Positions 49,284-59,103 of a DNA stretch of 64,000 nt are shown piece by piece. The notes below the pieces were generated by a model, which had not been told where the DNA came from, did not search any database, and saw only the letters and a program-made list of their open reading frames with translations. Where the stretch lies: positions 248,001 through 312,000 of the forward strand of contig CP048719.1 of the NCBI GenBank assembly GCA_022641835.1, in the 5' to 3' direction. The translations under genes and the position numbers were made by a program. Position 1 is the first letter of the stretch; each line of letters starts with the position of its first letter. The DNA comes from Petasospora fabianii. Taxonomy: Eukaryota > Ascomycota > Saccharomycetes > Phaffomycetales > Wickerhamomycetaceae.

Positions 49284-51154
49284 GGGGTTTCATTCGTTGA
49301 TTCGTTTCAGAGGTCGCAAAACAAAGTGCTTCAGGAATTGGGAAGTTCGATGGCGCTAAAATACAACCCTTAGACTTCTTGGCTACAGACATGCGCCTCG
49401 TCTACTTGACCTGGCTGTTCTGGAACTGCTGAGAGCTCGTTTGACGACTTCGGATCAGATGCATGATCTTCATTGTAGCCGAGCCGACACTATCGATATG
49501 AGTACTGACTAACTTGTAGGTACTAGAATCCTAATTCTAAGACCTCTCTCATTACTTATTGCGCGACAGACCCAACCTATCCATCGTGTATACGACCTGG
49601 CCAGGACATGGACCACTGAACGGGTTCTTTACTGTTACAAGGCTTCCTACTACACCGTGAATACATAGAAATGGTCAAAAGAACTGAGCTTTTGGGGATC
49701 AGATTGAATTAGGGACACATCGGTACAGTTGAAGGAGCCGACCAGGATCGGGCCGGCTGCCCGATTCAAATGGGTGATCTGTGTCTTGACGCTATGGTAT
49801 GTAGTGGATCATATGATAAATGCCATAGATAAGTCTGACTATTACTTGAGAGATGCTGATTAACGTTGTGGAAATGTGGAGGGTCGCTTATGCCCCGCAT
49901 GCGGTGTTTGTCTTGTCTACAGACTCTGCTGGCATGGCTGACCGTTTACAGAGCTGAGGTGTTTTCAATCTAATCAGGCACTACTGCAAATGGGAGTAGA
50001 GGAGGGGTACAGCAATCACTCTAGTGACTTGTTGAGTGTTTTTTTGTCAAGGAAACAGCCAGTGTGATGTTGTTGGCCCCCATTATTCCGGAGGCAACCT
50101 ATGCCCCCGCGGGTTCCAAACTCCGGACGGACAAGGAAGTTTGGTATGCATGAGGGCGTGGCTGAATCGCCGAGCACAGCAAGGAAGAATCTGGGGAGTG
50201 CAGCGCCAGTATGTACGATGTGTATCGTACTGACAACCATCGATTGAGGTTGCCAGCTTGGATGGCTTAACTTCGTCTTCTGTCTGGATTTTTGCAATTC
50301 GAATGGCTGTTACCATCATATGGTTTCCTGCTGATGTGAAGCAACGATTTTTTGCTGTTGAGTGAGCCCCCCTCCCCCTGTATATCCTGATTTGGTTGAA
50401 CTCTGGCCCTTCGGGCTTATCCCCTATTCTCAAACCTCAAACTTAACTCCAGATAGTTGCTTAGCTCCGGAAGCCGGTGTTTGGGAAATGAATGCTCCGG
50501 CTGTAAAAGTCTGGCTTTAACTGTTGCAGCTAAAAACACTACGTACGTTTGTAGTCAAGACAGGTACGTATGGGAAACACTCGGATTCCATCCATTAGGG
50601 TGAGGCTGCGCAATCGGGCCCCGGAGAGCTTTTTGGCTGTACGTTAGGAGCTATAGCAGAGATTATATACGACAGTGTTTATGTTTCCCTGAGAGAGCTT
50701 GTAACCAAAGATCAGAGGATAGAGAAGAGGGCTTTAATCAATCCTCCCCCAATTAACTTCCCCCAACAACAGTTGGGAGCTAAAGTCCGCTCCCGCGCGG
50801 TCATTCGAGGCTGTTCTTAACAGCGAGGAGGGGCACGATGCGGGCTGGCGTGGGAGGTGCGACGACGCGTGGATTTTGACATTGGCGGTGGCTCGTATGT
50901 AATTGGCAGATGATCAGAATAGATGAAGGGTCAATCACGAGTGTAGCGATGGTAGGAAGTGGGTGCTAAGTCAGGGTTGTAACGGTAGCAGTGATTCAAA
51001 GAGCCGACCAGGTACAAGAGAGCGAGGCAGACAGTGATTAGACTATAATGAAAAAAACCTGGGGAAGGACTCACATTTTGAGTCAGTTTATCGCGCTCCG
51101 GTCGAGGCCAGCATCTCAGCCACTCAACAGGATAAGCCTGATTAGCTGGCGTGC

Positions 51155-51180
51155 AGTGCACATAGTGCACATAGTGCACA
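51155..51180 (+). repeat. AGTGCACAT tandem repeat
   Basis: Almost three copies of the 9-mer AGTGCACAT, followed by GTGATGT/GTAATGT repeats to about 51208. Confidence 0.9.
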
Positions 51181-51867
51181 GTGATGTGATGTAATGTGAT
51201 TTGTGATCTGCCTTGATGTGCCTCCTGGACACTCCTGGAGATGACCGGCAAGTAGTACGTAATTAGAGAGCCAATCGCTGAAGAAGAAGAAAAAAAAAAC
51301 GCACCTCATGTGGCCCGCTGTGGAAGGAGACAGAGGGGGAGGGGCACAACAAGCATGCTGGAGAGTGTCCCAAACCCCACCGCTTCACCGAACGGGCCAG
51401 AGGAGACGAGTTGGGCAATACAGTGACACTTGTTGCACATCACCAGGGGAGAAACCTACTAGGCTTATAAATAAATATATCTATCCAGGTGAACAGACCA
51501 ACCGCCGTAAGACAAGTGCTCTCGTACCGTCCACACCTGTTCTGCCCGATCGAAACTCCGGACACACGCACAGCTAAGTGCACTACGGACATCGCGCAAA
51601 GCTTCTCCAGATTTCTTGTCCCAACACTCGGAGGCCTTTAAAAACCCACCCAGCCGCCGGCCCCCGTGTGAATCTTCCCCAGAATCACATACACGAGTCA
51701 CACAGTTTAGACACACACTTCTTTTCAAGAGCTAAGTACATTTTGCACTTAGTCTGCACTTAGGCCGTACACAACTTTCACCCTCTCTCTCACCTCAGCG
51801 TTTGGTCTCTGCCCGTCCCAAAGGGTCCTCCTCGCTCGAATCACCGAGCGCCAACTCCGCCTACACA

Positions 51868-54546
51868 ATGTTAAACCCACACTCGTCGCAAGACGCACAC
51901 AACCTTCTAGGCCGTTTCCCACTATCTACGAACTCGTCGTCGCACGGTACACTCCCAACATCACTGAGCTCGCTGCTTGAGACACCAACAGTCACTGCTC
52001 AAGCATCCGCCAAGGCGTTAAGTCCAGCTTCAGAAGCATCCACACCGGGATCATCCACACCTTCGTTGTCCTCCACCATGGGTCAGTCCAAGAACCCACA
52101 CGATAAGAAAGGCCGCTCAACGTCTTGTATGCTCTGTCAGAAGAGAAAGCAAAAATGTGACCATCGTCTCCCCTCTTGTACAACTTGTATCAAAGCAGGC
52201 GTCAAATGTGTTCAACCAGCCAAATATGCTGTTAAACAACCAGAGAAGGATGACTACACCATCATGCTTGAGAAAAAGGTGAAGTTTTTGGAAAAGATCC
52301 TCGATGCAAACAACATCATGATTGACCAGCACGGACAAATAGGAGCCAAGAAGAACTTCAAGTACAAGAAACTTAGTCCATTCCTTGGTGATCAACAACA
52401 ACAGCAACAACAACAACAACAACCAATCATGAACAAACTGGTCATGCCAACTCTCCCTGTTCCACACGGTAGAACCTTGCCCGCCATATCTGATACCCTT
52501 CCATCTAAGGTGCCTGTTAACAAGCACTACATCACACTTGACTCTGTTGACTATACCAACTCTCTCTTCGCCAAATACAACCTGAAGGAGTTGTTCTCAT
52601 ATGACCCTGTCTTTGACGTTGATGAGAAGCTATCACGTGCATTCCTCGACATTCATTTCACCCGTCTCCATTTTAAGTATCCTCTCCTTGACGAGGAGGA
52701 AATATTTGAGTTCCACAATGCATACGTTACGAACAATTTGGCTGGGTACATGAATGATAATGACCACTTCCATTATTGTTGTGCACGCATGTGGATGGTG
52801 TTTGCCATCTCCTCGTGTCTTCATATGTCCACTGGCAAGTATAGGGGCCCACCACCGGCAAGATACTGTTCAACTGCCATGAGACACATCTCCAAATGTG
52901 AAGCGCTCGCTGATGAAAGTAAGATTGAAATCTTAACTTTGACGGTGTTGTACTTGATCAGAACTGATAAGGACTCGTCTTGTCTCTATGATATCATTCG
53001 TGATGCCATGTCCCTCTGTCTCAAGATGGGATTGAACAAGAGCTCCACTTATGCAGGGCTTTCATGGAGGGACAAATTGAGAAAATTGAGATTATGGTGG
53101 TGTGTCTACTTGCTTGAGCGCATGATTTCAATCGCAGTCGGTAAACCATACACTTTAGCAGAGAGCTCTGTTGATGAAGATATTCCTTTCTTTGAATACG
53201 ATTCCTCCAAATCGAGACATCCACAAAATGCAAGTTTTATCAACCAGTCCATAAAGCTCAGACGCATCGAATCTCGCTTTGTCTCAGAATTAAGCATCTC
53301 GGCAAACTTGGATCCACAACAGGTGAACAAACGTCAGATCCCACTGGTTGAAAAATACTTCCAAGAGTTGGAGATTTGGAGATCTCGTTGTGGTGCTTTT
53401 GCCAACGGTCTTGAGGATGAAACTTTGAGACTGTACTATTACCGCTCTGTTCGTCTCTTGATCCAACCATTCCTTGAGCTACTTGATCCGATGGATCGAC
53501 TCTTCCGGGAATGTCAGGCAGCTGCAGGTCACATCTGTCAACTTTTCAAAGTGTTCCATGAGAAGACGGTGTTTGGTCATTCCACTACAGCTATCCATAC
53601 CGTATTTGTTGCGGGTGTTACTCTCATTTATTGTTTGTGGCTAGCTCGTAACAAGGATGACATGAAGCGTAAGGCTCTTGGTGATGTCTCCAAGCACACA
53701 CGTCCACAGGTTTCCGAGTCCCTTTTCAATGGACTCAATGATCTTTGTGCTTGTTCCATCTGTCTTTACGTCATGACTGAGAGATCTAAATTCGCCCTCA
53801 TCTTCCGTGACACTTTTGATCAACTCATGAGTGCAACTATCGGTAATCTCATCGAGCGCTGCGGGCCAGACTCGAGTGAGATAATTTACGCTCCAGGTAT
53901 GCCACCTGCAGTCTTAAGACGTTCCCACAACCACTTGTCCTACAACCCTACAGGTCAGGAACGTACCGATGAGGATCGCATGGAGCAGGCCGAGCGTCGC
54001 AGAAAGCAAGGCCAACTTCAAAAGAGTGCCGTTCCAAAATCTCTCTCACACTTGCTTATCAATTCACCACCACTCAAGCCAGAGGAGGATATCCAACCAG
54101 ATCAGATGCCACCACGTAAGAAGTCCAAAATTGAATCACAATTTGCTTCCGAGGCTGGAACGCCTTCCATCCCACCAGATTTCAACTTAAGTGCATTCGC
54201 TTATCCATCCAGTACACATCATGGTTCCGTGTCCGCTGCCACGAGCACCGCCTCTTCAATTTCCACACCACAGTCATCCATTCCATCTGAGCTGACACCT
54301 TTCAATGGCGGTGCCAACACTATGATAACAAACATCTCAGCGTGGTCAGGTGAAAGTGGTGTCCCAATCACAACTTCATTGTTTGACCACTCGAGCTACA
54401 CAACAAAGACTGGTGGTAGTAATAATGACGTTGTCATCAGTAGTGGTAATGGAAGAGCAGTAAAGCCTGGTGATCAGAACTACTTGTGGAATGTCCCTGT
54501 TGAGGAGTTTTGGAACAATAACGAGGATTCTGCATTCTTGACATGA
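51868..54546 (+). CDS. Large Zn2Cys6 transcription factor (Fungal_trans type)
   Basis: 892 aa from the ATG at 51868 (the frame is open a little further up but has no earlier ATG). A Ser/Pro-rich N-terminus precedes a complete zinc cluster with Cys87, 90, 97, 104, 107 and 114 (CMLCQKRKQKCDHRLPSC core). A coiled-coil dimerisation helix (EKKVKFLEKILD) follows, then a polyglutamine tract of 11 near 175 and the middle homology region (about 235-620) containing 'LYLIRTDKDSSCLYDIIRDA' and LRLWWCVYLLERMISIAVGKP, typical of the Fungal_trans domain. The tail is Ser/Thr/Asn-rich. Target pathway not recognised. The 2.9-kb upstream region suggests complex control. Confidence 0.88.
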   Translation: MLNPHSSQDAHNLLGRFPLSTNSSSHGTLPTSLSSLLETPTVTAQASAKALSPASEASTPGSSTPSLSSTMGQSKNPHDKKGRSTSCMLCQKRKQKCDHRLPSCTTCIKAGVKCVQPAKYAVKQPEKDDYTIMLEKKVKFLEKILDANNIMIDQHGQIGAKKNFKYKKLSPFLGDQQQQQQQQQQPIMNKLVMPTLPVPHGRTLPAISDTLPSKVPVNKHYITLDSVDYTNSLFAKYNLKELFSYDPVFDVDEKLSRAFLDIHFTRLHFKYPLLDEEEIFEFHNAYVTNNLAGYMNDNDHFHYCCARMWMVFAISSCLHMSTGKYRGPPPARYCSTAMRHISKCEALADESKIEILTLTVLYLIRTDKDSSCLYDIIRDAMSLCLKMGLNKSSTYAGLSWRDKLRKLRLWWCVYLLERMISIAVGKPYTLAESSVDEDIPFFEYDSSKSRHPQNASFINQSIKLRRIESRFVSELSISANLDPQQVNKRQIPLVEKYFQELEIWRSRCGAFANGLEDETLRLYYYRSVRLLIQPFLELLDPMDRLFRECQAAAGHICQLFKVFHEKTVFGHSTTAIHTVFVAGVTLIYCLWLARNKDDMKRKALGDVSKHTRPQVSESLFNGLNDLCACSICLYVMTERSKFALIFRDTFDQLMSATIGNLIERCGPDSSEIIYAPGMPPAVLRRSHNHLSYNPTGQERTDEDRMEQAERRRKQGQLQKSAVPKSLSHLLINSPPLKPEEDIQPDQMPPRKKSKIESQFASEAGTPSIPPDFNLSAFAYPSSTHHGSVSAATSTASSISTPQSSIPSELTPFNGGANTMITNISAWSGESGVPITTSLFDHSSYTTKTGGSNNDVVISSGNGRAVKPGDQNYLWNVPVEEFWNNNEDSAFLT

Positions 54547-55171
54547 TGTGATGGCTGCTCAGTTATAAGGTTGTTTTTGTTCTTTGGTTTAAAAATTTAT
54601 TGTTGTCTCTACATATTCATATCGGTGTTTATTTTGTTGTACTTGTCTGGTATATGTCCAATTCGTTTAATGTAATGTGTTATGTCCTGATTCATGCGGC
54701 TGATTTGAGATGGCCAATAACATAGTTCAGCATAGAAGCATAGCACATCAGGCGCATATTGGCTCATATGACTGGCCCCCCTCTGCGTCTGTTGTGGTAA
54801 GAATGCCCTCCGAGATGCGCTACTGCGGAGGTCGGGGCGGGGCTGTAAGAAGATTGTTGCGATTCAGTCTTAACTGTAAGCGCATCTGAACAGCAAAACA
54901 CCCCTGAACTGGAGATATTTCACGGCTCTCGGAGCATTGATTAGTAACACTATACCTTCAGCTGTATCAAATCGCTTCAATTATCTAGTATATTCCACGG
55001 TGTATGTCGCTTGTCACCGGTTGTCTCCGTTGTCTCCGTCTTCAACCCCATATTTCCGGTACCGCCGCTGTACCTGTCTATAAGAACCCTGCAAGTTCCA
55101 CCTCTATTGCCATTAATCTTAGTCGCAACTTTAGATCCACAAGCAAAAACAACTTCAAACAAACAAGCAAA
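54547..55171. other. Intergenic: factor 3' end and aldo-keto reductase 1 promoter/leader
   Basis: About 625 bp. The last 168 bp (55004-55171) are in frame with the reductase and could encode an N-terminal extension (see the gene). The A-rich leader AACAAACAAGCAAA sits directly before the internal ATG. Confidence 0.5.
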
Positions 55172-56044
55172 ATGGCTATCCAGAAAGATTCTAAGTACAC
55201 GCTCAACAGTGGCTACGATATTCCAATTACCGGTTTTGGTGTCTATCAGACCCCGCCAGAGGTTACCACCAGCATTGTTTATGAGGCATTGAAGACCGGA
55301 TACAGACACATTGACTCCGCTCACTACTATAATAATGAGAAGGAGTCCGGTGAGGGAATTGCCAAGTTCCTCAAGGATTTCCCAGATGTCAAGAGAGAGG
55401 ACATCTTCCTCACTTCTAAGATCCACAGTAACGGACAGCCACTCTCTTACGACCAGGCCCACGCCATTGTCCAGGAGTCTGTTGACCTCATTAAGGACAC
55501 TGCTGGATACTACGACCTTTACCTGATTCACTCGACCTATCCAGACAAGGCTACTAGAGAGAACGAGTACAAGGTATTGCAGGAGTTTGTTGCTGCAGGA
55601 AAGATCAAATCCATTGGTGTCTCCAACTATGGTGTTCCTCATCTCAAGGAGTTGCTCGCATGGGATGGTCTCAAGATCAAGCCAGCTGTGAACCAGCTTG
55701 AATTGCACCCATGGTTGCCAAGACATGACATTCACGACTTCTGTAAGGCTGAGGGTATCTATCTTGAGGCTTACTCTCCTTTGACACAGGCCAAGAAGTT
55801 TGATGACCCAGAGTTGCAGGCCGTTGCCAAGAAGCATGGTAAATCCCCAGCTGACATCTTGCTGGCTTGGTCGTATGCTCAGGGATTCATCCCATTGGCC
55901 AAGACTGTTACTGTTTCCAGATTGGCTCCAAACTACACAGTCTTGGATCACGTCAAGCTGGACGATGAGGATCTCAAGATTTTGGATAAACCAGAGTCGT
56001 ACGAGGTTTTGACTTGGGACCCAACTGTTCACCCACTTGACTAA
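55172..56044 (+). CDS. Aldo-keto reductase, paralog 1 (possible mitochondrial long form from 55004)
   Basis: 290 aa from MAIQKDSKY, the start shared with paralog 2 and set in a strong A-rich context. The AKR catalytic tetrad is Asp48, Tyr53, Lys83 and His120; GFGVYQTP, GYRHIDSAHYYNNE and SIGVSNYGVPHL are typical of the short AKR class of NADPH-dependent carbonyl/sugar reductases. The frame continues upstream without a stop to an ATG at 55004. These 56 extra codons have four Arg, four Lys and no acidic residue and contain NFRSTSK, which looks like a mitochondrial pre-sequence with a processing site. Both start choices are credible; the short one is annotated. Substrate unknown. Confidence 0.87.
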   Translation: MAIQKDSKYTLNSGYDIPITGFGVYQTPPEVTTSIVYEALKTGYRHIDSAHYYNNEKESGEGIAKFLKDFPDVKREDIFLTSKIHSNGQPLSYDQAHAIVQESVDLIKDTAGYYDLYLIHSTYPDKATRENEYKVLQEFVAAGKIKSIGVSNYGVPHLKELLAWDGLKIKPAVNQLELHPWLPRHDIHDFCKAEGIYLEAYSPLTQAKKFDDPELQAVAKKHGKSPADILLAWSYAQGFIPLAKTVTVSRLAPNYTVLDHVKLDDEDLKILDKPESYEVLTWDPTVHPLD

Positions 56045-56135
56045 TCAGTTACTAGATTGTATAGGTACTCATCGAGTTTAATGCAGTGTTAACTGATCAT
56101 GCAATTCTTCTATAGACGTCCTAAACCCCTTTTCA

Positions 56136-57926
56136 TTACATACCCTTGGCCATCTTCTTATCATGTCCAGCCTTTCTGTTATGATTTGCTCTTGAGGCCT
56201 TATTTTTTTCATTCCTAGCCTGTTGTCTCTTGTCATTAGCCTTACCACCCTTTTGAGGTGCATTTCCCCTCTGTGGAGTCTTTTGAGTTTGTTGAGACTG
56301 CGAGTGAGACACATCGGGAGTACTTCTAGCTTCATCAGAATCCTGTTCTCTTCTGAACGAGGACCTCTCAGGTTTGTTTCCTCTAAACATGTACTTCTCC
56401 TCCAAGATCTTTGCCCTCTTTGGACTTTTCTGAATCATCCTAGCCCATCCTTCAATCTGCTCATCAGACCATTTAGTCTCATCCTTCATCTCTTTTCTCT
56501 TTCTTCCCTTACGATTGACTTGTTCGAATGCACCTGGATCTTTCTTGAAAATCTCCCAGAGATACTTTTCAAGTTTATCATACTTGGATTGTTCACCAGC
56601 AGCAGCAGCAGCACCGGCAGTTGCTTCAGCCTCATCATAGGTGTCATCATGTTCATCCTCATCGGACTCATACATGAGTCTTAAAGAAGCAGCAAGAGTT
56701 TTATTCTTGGCTTCATCTGGTACATGAGTGGTAGAGTGACGACCCTTGTTAATCACTTTCTTCGAGACAATGGAACCAGCAGATGGGTTAACGGTATTTA
56801 CATGACGCGAGCCCTTGGTTTCCTCAGGTGGGATGGCCACGTTTGGATCTTGAAGAATCATCATGGTCACCTGTTCAACACTGTTGGAGTTCTTGCGGAG
56901 GAGATGCTCGGTGTGAGAGATGGTTAGGGTCGGGAACATGTCAATCAACGTCTCAACATCGGCCTCATTGACTGGTGCTTTGCGACTACCACGCTGTCTT
57001 AGGAATGGAAGTTTGGACTTGAGGCCCGGATTGAGCTTGTCAAATGCTGGGGCCGTCACGATGGCTGCAAAGAGTGGGTACAAACCGAGGGAATGGTACG
57101 TGCTGATCCCAAGCTCGGCAGCCAGAGCTGCTACCCTCGATACAGAGGATGACACCAATGAGATTACGGAGATATCCTTGACAGTTGTTGCGAAGCGACC
57201 TTCTCCTTTCGAGTACAACCTTTCCAGTATTTCAAACCATGATACTGTCAGGAACATATCTGTGAATAACTGTGGTTGTTGGCCCTTTTGCTTTCGTACC
57301 ACCTTGGAGGAGCCGCCATTCTGATTCTTCTGGTTCTTTCGGGCTGCTTGTTTACCTGACGACATGAGCGCAGCGTATATTTGCATGTCATACTTGTCGA
57401 ATTTGCCATTTGTGATTCGGTACTCAAGATGCTTTTGCACTTGGCTATTTGAGCAGATGCTTTTCTTGTCTCTTGGTTTGAGGCGGCCGTCAATCAATCC
57501 AGTGACGGCACTTGTGTTCTTGAGACCGTAAACTTTGGCAAAGTCCCAGAGAGCCTCACCGTTGAGTTTGAGCCTGAGGACACCGATGTCCTTGATCAGT
57601 TCAAACATCCAACAACGGAGCGTCTCGAGGTTCTCTGTGATTTGTACATTGATGTGACCTAGTGATAGCAACTGGCCTTGCTCTTCGGCAATCTCATGGA
57701 GGTAGCTCTTAACGAACAGACACAACTGTTGCTCAGAACGCTCTGTGAGGGGCACCTTGATATTCAGGACGGCCTGGACGTACTGGACAAACACTTCGAT
57801 GAGATGCACCCAGATCACCGGGTCAGTGTCCACCATCGACGAACGAAGCTTGAACGGCGGGAAGGCCGCAATGGGGAGGTCAGCCGGGGCGATCTCTGTG
57901 CTAAAGTCAACAGGATCTGATCGCAT
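56136..57926 (-). CDS. CUE3: CUE-domain protein Cue3 (RQT complex, ASCC2 homolog)
   Basis: A 596-aa protein (624 in S. cerevisiae). A folded N-terminal region (about 35-300, with WVHLIEVFVQYVQAVL and LYPLFAAIVTAPAFDKL) precedes the ubiquitin-binding CUE domain at about 328-370 (EADVETLIDMFPTL, TMMILQDP). An acidic and a basic disordered tail ending GHDKKMAKGM follow; YMFRGNKPERSSF and the Lys/Arg/Asn-rich end match Cue3. Cue3/Rqt3 works with Slh1 and Rqt4 to split collided ribosomes during quality control. It lies between the two aldo-keto reductases, on the opposite strand, so the paralogs are not simply adjacent. The promoter carries TTCCGCGAAC. Confidence 0.9.
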   Translation of the reverse strand: MRSDPVDFSTEIAPADLPIAAFPPFKLRSSMVDTDPVIWVHLIEVFVQYVQAVLNIKVPLTERSEQQLCLFVKSYLHEIAEEQGQLLSLGHINVQITENLETLRCWMFELIKDIGVLRLKLNGEALWDFAKVYGLKNTSAVTGLIDGRLKPRDKKSICSNSQVQKHLEYRITNGKFDKYDMQIYAALMSSGKQAARKNQKNQNGGSSKVVRKQKGQQPQLFTDMFLTVSWFEILERLYSKGEGRFATTVKDISVISLVSSSVSRVAALAAELGISTYHSLGLYPLFAAIVTAPAFDKLNPGLKSKLPFLRQRGSRKAPVNEADVETLIDMFPTLTISHTEHLLRKNSNSVEQVTMMILQDPNVAIPPEETKGSRHVNTVNPSAGSIVSKKVINKGRHSTTHVPDEAKNKTLAASLRLMYESDEDEHDDTYDEAEATAGAAAAAGEQSKYDKLEKYLWEIFKKDPGAFEQVNRKGRKRKEMKDETKWSDEQIEGWARMIQKSPKRAKILEEKYMFRGNKPERSSFRREQDSDEARSTPDVSHSQSQQTQKTPQRGNAPQKGGKANDKRQQARNEKNKASRANHNRKAGHDKKMAKGM

Positions 57927-58028
57927 GGCTTTTGAAGGTTAATGGGGTATCGAAGCGTGGTAGTTGCGAGCCAGATGATGTGATGGGTCGTTAGGAGCTT
58001 CTTGTAGGAATCGTTGTTGCGCTTGCTA

Positions 58029-58038
58029 TTCCGCGAAC
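58029..58038 (+). promoter_or_regulatory. TTCCGCGAAC motif, CUE3/reductase 2 promoter copy
   Basis: Exact copy of the recurrent 10-mer, about 100 bp from CUE3 and 130 bp from the second reductase. A TATA-like AGTATAAAG follows at about 58086. Confidence 0.45.
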
Positions 58039-58168
58039 GGATGTAGTGGCGACTGTGGGGCCATGGGCTCCTATGCGGTGGGAGAAGTATAAAGTTGGCC
58101 GCAACTCCACTGATTTTCTTTCTTGTCTGAGATGTTCTCTTCACTGTACAGTATCAATTGAACACAAA

Positions 58169-59044
58169 ATGGCTCTTAACAAGGACTCCAAGTATAAACT
58201 CAGCAGCGGCTACGAAATCCCGGTTACCGGCTTCGGCGTCTACCAGACCCCACCAGACGTCACCACCAACATTGTGTACGAGGCCCTCAAGGTTGGTTAC
58301 AGACACATTGACAGTGCTCAGGTTTATAATAACGAAAAGGAGTCTGCCGATGGTATTGCCAAGTTCCTCAAGGAATTCCCAGATGTTAAGAGAGAGGACA
58401 TTTTCTTTACTTCCAAGATCAACTCTCGTAGAGAGCACCAGACCTACGAGCAAGCCCTCGAGCTTCTTGCCGGTTCCTACGATCTCGTCAAGGACACCGT
58501 TGGATACTTTGATCTCTTCCTGATCCACAGTACCTATCCAGACAAGGAGACCCGTGAGAACCTTTACCGTGCTCTTCAGACCTATGTTGATGCTGGTAAG
58601 ATCAGATCCATTGGTGTTTCCAACTATGGTGTCAAGCACTTGGAGGAGCTTTACGCCTGGCCAGAATTAAAGATCAAGCCAGTCATCAACCAGCTTGAGC
58701 TTCACCCATGGTTGCCAAGACATGACATTCATGACTTTGCCAAGAAGCATGACATCTATCTTGAAGCTTACTCTCCATTGACTCAGGCTAAGAAGTTTGA
58801 TGATCCAGAGTTGCAGGCCATTGCTAAGAAGCATGGCAAGACTCCAGCCGAGATCTTGCTTAGATGGTCTTATGACCAAGGATTTATCCCATTGGCCAAG
58901 ACTGCCACTGTTGAGAGAATCAAGCCAAACTACGAAGTGCTGGATCACGTCGTTTTGGATGATGAAGACAAGAAGATCTTGGACAAGCCAGACTCTTATG
59001 AGGTTTTGACTTGGGACCCAACCACCTACGAGGACCCAAAATGA
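58169..59044 (+). CDS. Aldo-keto reductase, paralog 2
   Basis: 291 aa from MALNKDSKY, chosen because the conserved AKR fold begins here and a TATA-like box sits about 80 bp upstream; frame upstream of it is not conserved. The tetrad is Asp48, Tyr53, Lys83 and His120, numbered as in paralog 1. It shares GFGVYQTPPDVTT, GYRHIDSAQVYNNEKES, QLELHPWLPRHDIHDF, SPLTQAKKFDDPELQA and the C-terminal DSYEVLTWDPT with paralog 1, so the two are recent duplicates separated by CUE3. The family reduces small carbonyls or sugar aldehydes with NADPH in the cytosol; fungal relatives are annotated as xylose/arabinose or diketo-gluconate reductases. No extended pre-sequence is evident. Confidence 0.9.
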   Translation: MALNKDSKYKLSSGYEIPVTGFGVYQTPPDVTTNIVYEALKVGYRHIDSAQVYNNEKESADGIAKFLKEFPDVKREDIFFTSKINSRREHQTYEQALELLAGSYDLVKDTVGYFDLFLIHSTYPDKETRENLYRALQTYVDAGKIRSIGVSNYGVKHLEELYAWPELKIKPVINQLELHPWLPRHDIHDFAKKHDIYLEAYSPLTQAKKFDDPELQAIAKKHGKTPAEILLRWSYDQGFIPLAKTATVERIKPNYEVLDHVVLDDEDKKILDKPDSYEVLTWDPTTYEDPK

Positions 59045-59103
59045 GTTAGTGGAATAAACATGCTATTTTATATATATGACTATGCGTAGCAAAATCCCAG
59101 GAT

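Larger units (their letters stand above)
48990..51867. other. 2.9-kb gene-free region between RHO4 and a Zn2Cys6 factor
   Basis: The longest gene-free stretch of the window, between divergent starts. A TATA box (TATATAAG, 49276-49283) points rightward. There is a 9-bp tandem repeat at 51155-51180 and an A-tract near 51290. The last 200 bp before the factor are C-rich and carry short CT-rich leader-like sequence. Open frames are short, of mixed phase and without recognisable motifs; no tRNA was found. A long regulatory region or an unannotated non-coding RNA is possible. Confidence 0.5.

Noticed and set aside
50083-50433. 116-codon frame in the 2.9-kb gene-free region
   Set aside because: No recognisable domain and mixed composition; competing short frames overlap it on the other strand.
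54977-56032. 351-codon frame antisense to aldo-keto reductase 1
   Set aside because: Long only because the sense codons avoid stops on the other strand; the sense protein has the full AKR tetrad.
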